From: Lachnospiraceae bacterium
GTDB lineage: Bacteria > Bacillota > Clostridia > Lachnospirales > Lachnospiraceae
DNA length: 64,000 nucleotides
NCBI GenBank assembly: GCA_029062895.1
Contig: JAIDPF010000069.1
Coordinates: 24,466 to 88,465, forward strand
Direction: 5' to 3'
In this document: positions 36,092-46,135 of the stretch, piece by piece
Layout of the letters: each line of letters opens with the position of its first letter
How positions within the stretch are numbered: position 1 is the first letter of the stretch
Made by a program: the position numbers and the translations under genes
Notes under the pieces: model-generated
What the model saw: the letters and a program-made list of their open reading frames with translations, nothing else
What the model was told of the DNA's origin: nothing
The model's database searches: none

Positions 36092-37611
36092 AATTTTTTT
36101 ATTACTATATTGTTTATTTGCTTCTTTAACGCATAAAATTCATTTGTTTTTCCATAAATAAACCAACACACAACATTGACTGCAACAAAAATACTTACAG
36201 CCTTGATCACCCACTCCATCCAGGTAACTGCTTTCCATATTATTCCAACCCATCTGACAGCATATAAAACAATAATCAGTCCAATCCAATCAACTATTCG
36301 TCTTTTGAAATAGGAATTTGCTTTTTTTTGAAAACACTCTCTATAGAGAATATTTGGTTCATACCAACAATAAGTTAATAACCTAGAAATAACAGTAGCA
36401 ATCAATACACCCCCCAACGAAAGCCATTTCCCCAGAAGAATTGATAATATAACATTGATAAATGCAGCTGCAAGTATAGCATATTTTGTTTTTCTATACA
36501 ATCCCAATGCCTCCCTGTACGTAAATATCGGCTGCATAGAACAAATAAGAAACAAAATTAACGTCTTGCTTATAACGGTAAAATTATCTAATGCATATTT
36601 TTCACCAAGCCAAAGAACAACAAATTCATCAGACAATGCATAAAAGCAGCCGGAAAACACAACAGCAATCCACGCTGCTGTCATAAGCATAATATTAAAT
36701 ATTTTCTCCCTTTGTTCAACGCCTTCCGTCTCAACCAGATTTCCGACTCCGGCAGTCAAACTTGAAAAGATAATTGTATAAAATGAATCAAGTCCTAATG
36801 TAATTGTATTATAATTTGCCAAATATCCTACCCACACAGTACCTATAACTGATGAGATAATAATACTATCTGTTGAATTTAATAATACAGATGACAACTT
36901 ATAAATAAAACCTGATTTTATCGTCTCTTTCATTTCACTTATTTCTTTCTGCGAAAGATCACTTGATTCCTTTTTTATGTATGGATAATCACGTTCTGCT
37001 CTCTTGGATAACAAATAGTTTTTAGTCAGGTTAATTATCACGCGGGTCAAAAGAAAAAGAACAAGATTTTTATACAAAACGATAATAACAATCTGCACAG
37101 TTGTAATCAGTAATTCCGCACACATATTATATTTTGTGGAAATATAGCCTTTTTGTGCAGCTGTCAACAATGTATTCTTATAGACAAACAAATACGAAAA
37201 TACCGTATCCGCCAAAAAAATCATATATAAAACATACAAATTATCTACGGGAAAATCAGTGTTAATAATAAATTTCAGAAATGGAATTAATAAAATACCA
37301 ATTACCAAAACCACCAGAGCGATTAAGTTATAAATCCTCCTATAAAACCGTATTAATGCGCTTATCTTACCCTCATCATTGTTAGCCAGAGGTTTATAAA
37401 AGCTATAACTTACAACATGATCTAATCCCAGTTCTGTCAATGACAAAATTTGGATTACATTTGTAAACACACCATTCACACCTAATAATTCTTCACCCAG
37501 ATATTGAATAAAGATAGAACGTAAAATAAATTCAGTAATAATGGTTATAAATTTGCTGATAAACCCCAGTGTTATATTAAGTTTTGCATAATACGTCCTT
37601 GTTTGTTTCAT
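36088..37611 (-). CDS. Wzx-like polysaccharide flippase
   Basis: 507 residues with about 12-14 transmembrane helices, MOP/MATE-like superfamily. YLGEELLGVNGVFTNVIQIL at the N-terminus and SSVIGTVWVGYLANYNTITL in the middle are typical of Gram-positive PST-family exporters. It should flip the undecaprenyl-linked repeat unit. The coding sequence is visibly more AT-rich than the housekeeping genes around the region, as often seen in transferred polysaccharide loci. Together with the ABC exporter it gives the region two alternative export systems. Confidence 0.88.
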   Translation of the reverse strand: MKQTRTYYAKLNITLGFISKFITIITEFILRSIFIQYLGEELLGVNGVFTNVIQILSLTELGLDHVVSYSFYKPLANNDEGKISALIRFYRRIYNLIALVVLVIGILLIPFLKFIINTDFPVDNLYVLYMIFLADTVFSYLFVYKNTLLTAAQKGYISTKYNMCAELLITTVQIVIIVLYKNLVLFLLTRVIINLTKNYLLSKRAERDYPYIKKESSDLSQKEISEMKETIKSGFIYKLSSVLLNSTDSIIISSVIGTVWVGYLANYNTITLGLDSFYTIIFSSLTAGVGNLVETEGVEQREKIFNIMLMTAAWIAVVFSGCFYALSDEFVVLWLGEKYALDNFTVISKTLILFLICSMQPIFTYREALGLYRKTKYAILAAAFINVILSILLGKWLSLGGVLIATVISRLLTYCWYEPNILYRECFQKKANSYFKRRIVDWIGLIIVLYAVRWVGIIWKAVTWMEWVIKAVSIFVAVNVVCWFIYGKTNEFYALKKQINNIVIKKF

Positions 37612-37618
37612 TATTTTC

Positions 37619-37765
37619 TTAACATCCAGCTCTTACTATAATCTGTTTTAAATAACCTTCATTGTTACTTTCTTCAACCCATTTCCTGTCCGAAGCTTCA
37701 AACGTATACTTACCATTCACTTTACACGGTTCTTTGACATTCATTTGATACCATTCATACTCCAT
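37619..37765 (-). CDS. Small hypothetical protein (48 aa)
   Basis: A 48-codon ORF starting MEYEWYQMNVKEPCKVNGKY and ending IIVRAGC. Its ATG overlaps the end of the pyruvyl transferase gene by 11 bases, and it ends 8 bases before the flippase start, so it fills the gap in the operon exactly. I do not recognise the family. It may be a remnant of a larger polysaccharide gene lost between its neighbours, or a genuine small protein. Confidence 0.4.
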   Translation of the reverse strand: MEYEWYQMNVKEPCKVNGKYTFEASDRKWVEESNNEGYLKQIIVRAGC

Positions 37766-38849
37766 TCTTCACAATCTCAATCAACGGCTGGTATTTTCCC
37801 TTAAAATCAATATAAAAATACTCTTCTTTTTCTTCCGATAAAATTTCCTGACAAAAATCCCCAAATTCTTTCGTTGAATTCATCATTCTTATTTTTGTAT
37901 TTTCTTTGATCCAGTCATATATACCAGAAACTTTATGATTTATATTTGACAGTACTGCAACCGGCACCCCAGCCAGATAACCAAATACCATACCATGCAA
38001 TCGATCTGTTATTAATAGATTTGCCTTTGAAAATTCTTCTATTTTATCTTCCACTAATTTTTTTCGTTTTGCCGGGGTGGCAAAAATATTCTGAACTGTA
38101 TCCGTTTTTATGATTTCCATATCCGGACTTAACAAGCATACATTTTGAATGAAATCTTTAATATCATTATCGGAAACCATTTTTTCTTTATCTGTCCGCA
38201 TGCAAAAGACAGCCTTTTTACTATCTTTTTTTACTTTTAAATGTAACGGTTCCAAAAATAAAACCATATCCGGAATCAAAAACATTTTTGCAAAATTTAT
38301 CTTTTCATAATATTTTTGATAGGAAAACTTTTCTCTTGCACAAATAACAACATTTTTGCATTTTTTAAGCGCAGAATTAAACTCATCAATCAAACTGTCG
38401 TCATCACCAAAATCAATAGTTTGCGGTAAAATGATAATTTCATTTTCTAAAAAAGCATTTAAAATTTGAAGAAGCATATCATGTTCTTTCGGCCAAAGAG
38501 CACCTATAAAACCGCCTCCATGTATATACACTCTTTTGGAACCAATCAGCAATTTCCACAGTTTAATATATTTAGATACATATGGAGACGGAATTTCAAC
38601 CGTCCGATAACCCAGCTTTTGGAAGAAAACGTATTCTGAATATGCAATTGCCTGATCCCCTAAATTGCCATGAAGCGGCGTTCCCATTAAAATAACTGTT
38701 TTTTTTCTCCTGCATCCCCAAAAAACTTTTATTACTATACTGAAAAAAAACAATCGAAACTTTATAAAATCTATTAAATGCTTCATATTTACAATGTTTC
38801 CTTTTGGCATTTCTAGCTGAAAATTAAGTTTTTCATCAATGAAATACAA
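37755..38849 (-). CDS. Polysaccharide pyruvyl transferase family protein
   Basis: 364 residues. Family features: GTPLHGNLGDQAIAYSEYVF near the N-terminus, VYIHGGGFIGALWPKEHDML, IILPQTIDFGDD, and a late ITDRLHGMVFGYLAGVP with the conserved RLHG. It attaches ketal-linked pyruvate to a sugar of the surface polymer using phosphoenolpyruvate, making the polymer acidic. It overlaps the upstream GT2 gene by 14 bases and the small ORF downstream by 11. Confidence 0.88.
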   Translation of the reverse strand: MYFIDEKLNFQLEMPKGNIVNMKHLIDFIKFRLFFFSIVIKVFWGCRRKKTVILMGTPLHGNLGDQAIAYSEYVFFQKLGYRTVEIPSPYVSKYIKLWKLLIGSKRVYIHGGGFIGALWPKEHDMLLQILNAFLENEIIILPQTIDFGDDDSLIDEFNSALKKCKNVVICAREKFSYQKYYEKINFAKMFLIPDMVLFLEPLHLKVKKDSKKAVFCMRTDKEKMVSDNDIKDFIQNVCLLSPDMEIIKTDTVQNIFATPAKRKKLVEDKIEEFSKANLLITDRLHGMVFGYLAGVPVAVLSNINHKVSGIYDWIKENTKIRMMNSTKEFGDFCQEILSEEKEEYFYIDFKGKYQPLIEIVKNGV

Positions 38850-39756
38850 TCCATAATTTTATTGATCTTAAATCAAAAGTCCTTAATAAGGAACGAAAAA
38901 GCCATGTATATATCTCTTTAAATTCATCTTCCCCTTTATTCTTTTGTTCACAAAGTATTTCTTTGAATATGAGATATGCCATACGCAAAGTAGCCTTGTA
39001 TAACTGTTTGTTACCTCGTTCTAAAAAGAAATCACATCTCTCTTTCAAGGCATAAACAGCATCCATATGCTTCTTTTTTTTACTGCCGCCCATAATACTG
39101 TCAGCCCTTTGGACATATTTATATAATGGTTCTGAGATTACAGTCACGCATTCCGCCTTAGCCAACAAAATATGGGCAATAAACTCATCTTCATTTTTTT
39201 TCCCAACCGGATAAAGTATTTCATCAAATAAATGTTTGCGATATAACTTATTCCATGCCGTTACATATTTCCAGTAAGGATAAGAAAATCCGTCCAGCCT
39301 TTGTAATGCCTGCTCTGTATTCAGCACTTCCGTCTCAAGTTTCGGATACTCTTGATGACTTATCTCTTCTCCGGCTTCCATGATACATTCACAGTCACAG
39401 ATACTGATCTGTGCATCGTTTTTTAATAAAACATCCAAAAGCCTTTCATACATATTTTCAACAATATAATCATCACTGTCAACAAAACCAAGCAATTCAC
39501 CATTTGCAATATTGATTCCGGTATTACGCGCACCGGACAATCCCTGATTCTTCTGATGAACAACTCTCACCCGTGGATCCTTTTCCCTGTAATCATCGCA
39601 TATAGCACCGCTTTCATCTGTAGAGCCGTCATTTACAAGAATAATTTCCAGATTCCTATATGTTTGCCCGATGATGCTGTCCAGACATTTTTTTAGATAT
39701 TTTTCCACATTATAGATCGGTACAACAACTGATATTAATGGTTCTTGATTCATCAT
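38836..39756 (-). CDS. Family 2 glycosyltransferase
   Basis: 306 residues. ISVVVPIYNVEKYLKKCLDS, LVNDGSTDESGAICDD, and the DSDDY site near residue 93 are canonical. The C-terminal half has YWKYVTAWNKLYRKHLFDE and NEDEFIAHILLAKAECV, the acceptor-side pattern of capsule GT2 enzymes. It overlaps the pyruvyl transferase by 14 bases. Confidence 0.88.
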   Translation of the reverse strand: MMNQEPLISVVVPIYNVEKYLKKCLDSIIGQTYRNLEIILVNDGSTDESGAICDDYREKDPRVRVVHQKNQGLSGARNTGINIANGELLGFVDSDDYIVENMYERLLDVLLKNDAQISICDCECIMEAGEEISHQEYPKLETEVLNTEQALQRLDGFSYPYWKYVTAWNKLYRKHLFDEILYPVGKKNEDEFIAHILLAKAECVTVISEPLYKYVQRADSIMGGSKKKKHMDAVYALKERCDFFLERGNKQLYKATLRMAYLIFKEILCEQKNKGEDEFKEIYTWLFRSLLRTFDLRSIKLWIVFH

Positions 39757-39785
39757 TTTCTCACCTTATGAACCTGATATCACTT

Positions 39786-40829
39786 CTACTTTGAATACTT
39801 TTGATACAGCAAAACCAATTCTTTCATACCAACATGTTCCATTTTATTTTTTATTAATTTTTTAAACCGGATCAAATGATGTAAGCAATTCCAATATCTT
39901 CTTTTAATCAACCATAAATATGATCTATCCCTAAGACTCATTGTCTGAATATACGGGTTCTGATACCAGAAAGGATATCGAAGTTCAATATAACGAAACA
40001 TTTGCATTGCATATTTTGACTTCGCATCTTGGTTTAATATTTTAGGGAAATTAAATAACAGAGTATTTTTTATCACATACGCCTCAAATATTGCTGCAAA
40101 GTCTGCATCAAATAAAGGATGTCTTATTAAGTATCTTCTTGCAGCCTCCAAAGAAGCAACCATATCATAAAGCTTCCCAGAGGAATCATCCGTTGAAGTC
40201 GATCCCTCTCTTCTGCGGTAGATATATAAGGGCTTATCTATCCAATAAACATTTTCAATATTAATGACCAATTGCGGCAAATGCCCTATATCCTCATAAA
40301 AATGCTTCGGTTTATAAAAGGAATGTCCTTTATCCATAATCTCCCTGGAGAATACTTTCCCATGCACATACCATGGTAATTTCAGCAAATTGACAGGCTC
40401 ATACTTCTCTTCAAAAGAATAAATTGGCTCCCCGTATTTTTTTGTATTTTCATAATAATGCCGCATATTTACAACGATCATATCTTTTGAGGTAATGTTT
40501 TTAATCTGATTATCAACACACCGAAAGAAATCTTTATCAAAGAAATCATCCCCATCAAGAAATGTAATCCATTTCCCCTGTGCCTTTAAAGCTCCATTTT
40601 GCCTTGCCATCAACGGACCTTGATTGTTTTGCCTAAAAACTCTGAGATTTTGATACTTTTCCGCCAGCTTCAAAGCAATGTCAAAAGAATGATCACTGGA
40701 ACCGTCATCCATTACAATAATTTCACATCTGTCTCCTCCTGCATTTATGACAGATAATATGCTTTCTTCTAAATATTTTTCAATATTATAAGAAATTATA
40801 ATTACAGAATACTTTATATCCGCATCCAT
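39786..40829 (-). CDS. Family 2 glycosyltransferase
   Basis: 347 residues. YSVIIISYNIEKYLEESILS, VMDDGSSDHSFDIALK, and the FLDGDDFFDKDFF acidic site identify GT2. The long C-terminal part is rich in aromatic and basic residues (LIKRRYWNCLHHLIRFKK). The donor sugar is unknown. It is AT-rich like the flippase. Confidence 0.87.
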   Translation of the reverse strand: MDADIKYSVIIISYNIEKYLEESILSVINAGGDRCEIIVMDDGSSDHSFDIALKLAEKYQNLRVFRQNNQGPLMARQNGALKAQGKWITFLDGDDFFDKDFFRCVDNQIKNITSKDMIVVNMRHYYENTKKYGEPIYSFEEKYEPVNLLKLPWYVHGKVFSREIMDKGHSFYKPKHFYEDIGHLPQLVINIENVYWIDKPLYIYRRREGSTSTDDSSGKLYDMVASLEAARRYLIRHPLFDADFAAIFEAYVIKNTLLFNFPKILNQDAKSKYAMQMFRYIELRYPFWYQNPYIQTMSLRDRSYLWLIKRRYWNCLHHLIRFKKLIKNKMEHVGMKELVLLYQKYSK

Positions 40830-40872
40830 TCTATTGCGCTCTATACTTTCTTAATTTTATCACAATGCCATA

Positions 40873-41994
40873 CTATACCATCGATTCTGACAGAAATTCC
40901 AGCAGCTTCCCTGCTTCCCTTCCCCAAGAATATTCCTCTGCCTGTTTTCTTCCGCTTTCCACTATCTTTGACTTCATCTCCAGCAAATGATTATCCATAT
41001 TACATAATGCATTTTTTAAACTGTCAATATTATTACTTTTAAAATAAATCGCAGCATCTCCTAACACTTCCGGTAAAGACGCCGCATCCGAGGAAAGTAC
41101 CGGCGTACCACACACCATCGCCTCTAATGGCGGTAGTCCAAATCCCTCATATTGGGAGGGAAATACAAAGAAATCAGCGCCGGAATACAGATAAGGAATA
41201 TCTTCTTCCTGTATAAATCCTGTCAGATATATTTTTTCTCTAACTGAATTATCAATGGTATCCAGAAATTTTTCCATTTTCCATCCCATCCTGCCTGCCA
41301 GAAGCAGTGGACGTGTTAATTTACCTGACAAAAACAATTCCTGATAAGCTTTTAACAGCAATTCAAGATTTTTTCTAGGTTCCAGTGTTGATAGAGATAA
41401 AATATAATTTTCCGGCAAATGATATTTTTCTCTTATCCCCTGCCAGACAACTTCCTCTTTCACGAAATTCTGAAATTTATCGTCCGTTCCACAATAGATC
41501 TTCCATATCTTTTTTTCGGGGTAATGCAGCCTGTCCCGGATCCGTATCTTGGAAAATTCGGATATGGTAATGATATTTCTGCATTTCTTCATTGCAATCT
41601 TATGTGAAATTCTGAAGTACCATTTACTAAGCTTTTTCATCGTCTCAGGACAATCCCAGCAGGATATATCATGGATCGTACTAACCATATTTCTTTTCAA
41701 TAACAAAATTGGAACCGGAAATGCCAAAAAAACATAATAATCTGCATCTATTGTTCCAAGTAACAGCGGTAGCCTTACTTGATTAAAAACAAGCTTATTT
41801 TTTCCTTTTATTACTACATCTGTTACATTACTCCGCCCAATCTCTTTTTTTAATAAAGGATGTACCTGATTCTTAAATACAAGGATAAAGCTGTATTCCT
41901 CTCTTTTGATCATTTCTAAAGCCAAACTTGCTGCATACCGCTCTATACCTGAAAAGTTGTCATCAAGTGCTGTTAAATCAACCAAGATTTTCAT
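40873..41994 (-). CDS. Family 4 glycosyltransferase
   Basis: 373 residues, GT-B fold. The C-terminal nucleotide-sugar domain has [20 protein letters not shown] and the E-x7-E motif in [20 protein letters not shown]. The N-terminus is [20 protein letters not shown]. It is probably a retaining mannosyl-, glucosyl- or rhamnosyltransferase; the exact sugar is unknown. The next gene upstream encodes a related GT4, suggesting duplication. Confidence 0.9.
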   Translation of the reverse strand: MKILVDLTALDDNFSGIERYAASLALEMIKREEYSFILVFKNQVHPLLKKEIGRSNVTDVVIKGKNKLVFNQVRLPLLLGTIDADYYVFLAFPVPILLLKRNMVSTIHDISCWDCPETMKKLSKWYFRISHKIAMKKCRNIITISEFSKIRIRDRLHYPEKKIWKIYCGTDDKFQNFVKEEVVWQGIREKYHLPENYILSLSTLEPRKNLELLLKAYQELFLSGKLTRPLLLAGRMGWKMEKFLDTIDNSVREKIYLTGFIQEEDIPYLYSGADFFVFPSQYEGFGLPPLEAMVCGTPVLSSDAASLPEVLGDAAIYFKSNNIDSLKNALCNMDNHLLEMKSKIVESGRKQAEEYSWGREAGKLLEFLSESMV

Positions 41995-42008
41995 TTAACG
42001 CCCCTCTG

Positions 42009-43178
42009 CTATATCCCCTTCACTCTTTTCATAAACATGCCCATGATATCGCGCGCCGTATTATCCCAGGAAAATTTTTTTACCTGCAGTTCCATCTTTT
42101 TACTCAATTCTTCCGCTTCCTCCATCGACATACTGCAAATCTTATCTATGTTTTCAGCGATTCCGTCAATATCAAAGGGATCATCCACATATAAAACCGC
42201 ATCCCCACCCACTTCAGGAAGAGATGACACCCGACTGGTAATCACAGGCAGTCCATATTCCATAGCTTCCAGAACCGGAATTCCAAATCCTTCATATAGG
42301 GATGGGAATAGAAACAGTTTTGCATTCTGGTAAAGATATCTTTTATCTTCCTCAGTAATATAGCCCGGCATAACAATATCTTCCTTGTATGTGCTGCTTT
42401 CTGCTGCCTCATAAATATCATCGCAATTCCAACCACGTTTTCCTGCCAGAACCAGCTTTATAGTACTGCCACTCCGTTCTTTATACTTTTCAAAGGTCTG
42501 TATAATTGACAATACATTTTTTCTTGGTTCAATCGTACTGACAAAAAGAAAATACTCCTCCTCAAACTGCAGGCAGGCATTTATATTCCCTTTTACAGCT
42601 TTACGATCCGACCCTATTTCGTCCCCAACCGTGTTATTACCGGAAGTTTTTACGCTTCCCCCGCAATAGCAGACATTGATATCGTCTGCTTTAATCCCAA
42701 AAATCTCCGTAATATCATCTGCCGTAGCCTGCGATATTGCAATAATACCATCCGCTCTTTTGCATGCGCTTTCTGTCCTCAAATACAACCTGACAGCATT
42801 AGATCGTTCAATGGTATCAGGAAACCTCCATGCCGCAAGATCATAAACAGACACAAAATATTTTGTTCCTTTCACTCTGGCCGGCAACACAAAATTGGGT
42901 CCCCAGAACACATCCAGCTTTAGTCTTTTCACAAGATACGGCAGCCTTACGATTCCCCATATCTTACTATTTCGAAAGATACCACTGTCGTCCGTCACCA
43001 TATGCCAGTTAGCCGGTAACTGAAACCCTAAAAAAATTTCTCCATTAGCTAATAGATAGTACTCATCATCCGGATATTCTTTTATCCACACTTTGATCAC
43101 TTCATAGATATATCTTCCTATCCCCGTCATCTTCCCCTGATCAAAGACAAACGACCGGACATCTATCCCTATTCTCAC
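42009..43178 (-). CDS. Family 4 glycosyltransferase
   Basis: 389 residues, GT-B fold. MRIGIDVRSFVFDQGKMTGI at the start; FLFVSTIEPRKNVLSIIQTF and LFPSLYEGFGIPVLEAMEYG carry the donor-binding EPRKN and E-x7-E motifs. An extra ~20-residue polar insert precedes the second domain (KTSGNNTVGDEIGSDRKA). It ends 14 bases before the paralogous GT4. Confidence 0.9.
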   Translation of the reverse strand: MRIGIDVRSFVFDQGKMTGIGRYIYEVIKVWIKEYPDDEYYLLANGEIFLGFQLPANWHMVTDDSGIFRNSKIWGIVRLPYLVKRLKLDVFWGPNFVLPARVKGTKYFVSVYDLAAWRFPDTIERSNAVRLYLRTESACKRADGIIAISQATADDITEIFGIKADDINVCYCGGSVKTSGNNTVGDEIGSDRKAVKGNINACLQFEEEYFLFVSTIEPRKNVLSIIQTFEKYKERSGSTIKLVLAGKRGWNCDDIYEAAESSTYKEDIVMPGYITEEDKRYLYQNAKLFLFPSLYEGFGIPVLEAMEYGLPVITSRVSSLPEVGGDAVLYVDDPFDIDGIAENIDKICSMSMEEAEELSKKMELQVKKFSWDNTARDIMGMFMKRVKGI

Positions 43179-43287
43179 TGTAAAACCATACTCGGCTGCC
43201 TCTCAACTGCCTTACCTTTCCATATCCTTGTCCTTTATCCAAATGAGCAATAATAAGTCCTTTTTCGTATAAAAATACCACTTCTTT

Positions 43288-44481
43288 TTACACTGCATAA
43301 TACTCCACAACCTTCTTCACCGCCCGGATCACATCCTCCACATCCTGATCCGTCATTGCCGGATAAAGCGGTATGCTCATGATCCCTTCATAGACCTTTT
43401 CCGCCACCGGACAACATCCTTTCCGAAATCCCAGCTTTTGATAATGCGGGAACCAATACACCGGTACATAATGCACCTGCGGTTGTATATTCTCCGCTGC
43501 CAGAGCATTAAAAAACTCCAGTCTGCTGCACTTCAGCCGATCAAGCGCCAGTCTAAGGATATATAGATGCCGGCAGGTATCCGACTGCGAGATCTCCTTT
43601 TGTACGATCAACTGCGGAATCTCGGCAAATGCCTCATTATACCGGTTTACGATCTGCCTTCTCCTCGCCTTAAACCGCTCAATCTTACTCAGCTGGCTCA
43701 GTACCAGAGCCGCCTGAAAGTCCGTCAACCGGTAATTATATCCCAGTGAAACCTGTTCATAATACCATCCTTCCGGATGATCTTCCATCATCTGCGCCGC
43801 ATCATGCGTGATCCCATGGACATGGGCCAGATAAATCTTATCATAAATATCCTTCCGGTTGGTCAGTACTGCGCCACCCTCCCCGCCTGTAACCGTTTTA
43901 ACCGGATGGAAGCTGAATGTTGTAATATCCGCAAGACTTCCTACCATTTTGCCGTCATAACTGCTCCCGATGGAATGCGCCGCATCTTCAATGAACAAAA
44001 GATGATATTCATCACAGATCTTTCTGATCTCCTCGATCTCCACCACCTGTCCCGTAAAATCTACCGCCACAACAGCCTTGGTCTTCTCTGTAATATGCTC
44101 TCTGATACTCTCCGGAGCGATATTATAGGTATCAGGATCAATATCCGCAAATACCGGTGTCGCTCCGCAATATAAAGCGCAATTGGCACTTGCCGCAAAT
44201 GTGATAGGCGTCGTGATCACCTCATCCCCCGGACCGATACCTGCCGCTATACAGGCGCAGTGTAACGCTGCCGTGCCATTGGATACCGCAACGGCATATT
44301 TTGCTCCCGTATAATCACACAACGCACGTTCCAGTTCATCCACTTTTGGTCCGCAGGTCAGATAATCGCTTTTCAGCACATCGGTAACAGCCTGAATATC
44401 ATCCTCTTCAATACACTGTCTACCATAAGAGATCTTATGTTCCCGAATCGGCGTACCTCCATGGATTGCCAGCTTTTCCAT
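43288..44481 (-). CDS. DegT/DnrJ/EryC1 aminotransferase, PseC-like
   Basis: 397 residues. It is PLP-dependent: the Schiff-base lysine lies in TTFSFHPVKTVTGGEGGAVL, with VSNGTAALHCACIAAGIGPG for cofactor binding and FIEDAAHSIGSSYDGK. Sequence and length match UDP-4-amino-4,6-dideoxy-N-acetyl-altrosamine transaminase (PseC) of the pseudaminic acid pathway. No PseB or other Pse enzyme is in the window, so it may instead make a different 4-amino sugar for this polysaccharide. Confidence 0.82.
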   Translation of the reverse strand: MEKLAIHGGTPIREHKISYGRQCIEEDDIQAVTDVLKSDYLTCGPKVDELERALCDYTGAKYAVAVSNGTAALHCACIAAGIGPGDEVITTPITFAASANCALYCGATPVFADIDPDTYNIAPESIREHITEKTKAVVAVDFTGQVVEIEEIRKICDEYHLLFIEDAAHSIGSSYDGKMVGSLADITTFSFHPVKTVTGGEGGAVLTNRKDIYDKIYLAHVHGITHDAAQMMEDHPEGWYYEQVSLGYNYRLTDFQAALVLSQLSKIERFKARRRQIVNRYNEAFAEIPQLIVQKEISQSDTCRHLYILRLALDRLKCSRLEFFNALAAENIQPQVHYVPVYWFPHYQKLGFRKGCCPVAEKVYEGIMSIPLYPAMTDQDVEDVIRAVKKVVEYYAV

Positions 44482-44560
44482 ATCACTTCTTACCTTTCTA
44501 TTAAAATATCTTATCTTAAATTTTGCCTCAATTTATTATTTTTATTTATTACAGCCCGTT

Positions 44561-46045
44561 TTAATGATAAATCCTGTGATTCTCATACTGTGCTTCCATC
44601 GTATACTGGATCGAAAGTCTTTTCAGCTGCTTGATATCCACCTGTGAGAGCATAACCGAAGTATGTGCCTGACACCCCGCCAGCTTCGGCAGCTGTTCCA
44701 ATGCCAGCGCCGCTTCTTTATGGTCTGCCGCACTGATGGAAAGCGCAATCAGCACCTCATCTGTATGCAACCTCGGATTCCGGCTGCCAAGATACGCTGT
44801 CTTCAGTCTCTGGATCGGCTCCAATGACTCTGCGGCAATAATATCCAATTCCTGATCAATTCCCGCCAGCGCTTTTAACGCATTAAGCAGCATCGCCGAG
44901 GTCGCTCCCAAAAGTGCAGAGGTCTTGCCGGTGATCATCCGTCCGTCTTTCAGCTCCAAAGCAGCAGCCGGAGACTGCTTCAGCTCCGCAAGTTTTCTCG
45001 CCGCAACCACCACCCTGCGGTCGGTCACTGCAATCCCCGCCTGATTCATGACCAGTTCAATCTTATATACCTCTTCTTCCTGATTATGACCCTGCAGCAG
45101 TCCGTTTAATGTATTAAAATATCTCCTGATGATCTCCTGTTTGGAAGCTTCCTGACAGATTTCGTCATCACAGATGCAGTTACCCGCCATATTGACACCC
45201 ATATCTGTCGGCGACTGATAGGGACTCTTTCCATAGATTTTCTCAAAGATTGCCTTTAATACAGGGAATATTTCCACATCCCTATTATAATTTACAGTGG
45301 TTTTGTTATATGCCTCCATGTGAAACGGATCGATCATATTGATATCGTTCAAATCTGCCGTCGCCGCCTCGTAAGCCAGATTGATCGGATGCTTCAATGG
45401 TACATTCCAGATCGGAAATGTTTCAAACTTTGCATACCCCGCATGGATCCCTCTCCGATGCTCATGATAAAGCTGCGACAGACAGGTCGCCATCTTTCCA
45501 CTTCCCGGTCCCGGCGCTGTAATTACCACCAGCGGTCTTGTGGTTTCGATATAATCATTCTTTCCAAATCCCGCATCGCTGACAATATGCGATACGTTAT
45601 TCGGGTAACCCTCAATAACATAATGCGTATATACACGTATCCCCAACTTGCAGAGACGCTGCTTAAAAAGATCTGCTCCGGTCTGTCCCGCATATTTTGT
45701 AATAACGACGCTTCCGACATACAGTCCCTTCTCTTCAAATTCCTGCATCAGTCTGAGCACATCCAGATCATACGTGATTCCCAGATCGCCTCTGATCTTA
45801 TTTTTTTCAATATCTGCCGCACTGATAACAATCACGATCTCCGCCTGCTCCGACAGCTGCATCAGCAGCTGCAGCTTCGAGTCCGGTTGAAATCCCGGCA
45901 GTACACGAGAGGCATGATAATCATCAAATAACTTCCCGCCAAATTCCAGATAAAGCTTGTCGTCGAACATCCCGATTCGTTCCCGTATATTCTGCGACTG
46001 CATCTCCAGATATTTATGATTGTCAAATCCCAGTTTTTCTTCCAT
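44561..46045 (-). CDS. DUF1846 family protein
   Basis: About 494 residues from MEEKLGFDNHKYLEMQSQNI. This start (46045) has AGAGGA just upstream and matches the usual family N-terminus. In-frame ATGs at 46060, 46072 and 46087 are alternatives. Conserved features include LYLEFGGKLFDDYHASRVLP, VVITAPGPGSGKMATCLSQL, and MGVNMAGNCICDDEIC. The P-loop-like GPGSGK suggests nucleotide binding. The function is unknown and the family is widespread in Firmicutes. The sequence looks complete. Confidence 0.88.
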   Translation of the reverse strand: MEEKLGFDNHKYLEMQSQNIRERIGMFDDKLYLEFGGKLFDDYHASRVLPGFQPDSKLQLLMQLSEQAEIVIVISAADIEKNKIRGDLGITYDLDVLRLMQEFEEKGLYVGSVVITKYAGQTGADLFKQRLCKLGIRVYTHYVIEGYPNNVSHIVSDAGFGKNDYIETTRPLVVITAPGPGSGKMATCLSQLYHEHRRGIHAGYAKFETFPIWNVPLKHPINLAYEAATADLNDINMIDPFHMEAYNKTTVNYNRDVEIFPVLKAIFEKIYGKSPYQSPTDMGVNMAGNCICDDEICQEASKQEIIRRYFNTLNGLLQGHNQEEEVYKIELVMNQAGIAVTDRRVVVAARKLAELKQSPAAALELKDGRMITGKTSALLGATSAMLLNALKALAGIDQELDIIAAESLEPIQRLKTAYLGSRNPRLHTDEVLIALSISAADHKEAALALEQLPKLAGCQAHTSVMLSQVDIKQLKRLSIQYTMEAQYENHRIYH

Positions 46046-46135
46046 TTTTTCCTCTAGCATCGTTCCTCGCATTTCCTTTCTGTGCAAGTTCTGTTTTTTC
46101 TATCGTCTAAGTTTCCGCTCCAAACTTTATATGTA

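Noticed and set aside
45320..45931. 203-residue plus-strand ORF opposite DUF1846
   Set aside because: Antisense shadow of a well-conserved gene; no domain or ribosome site.
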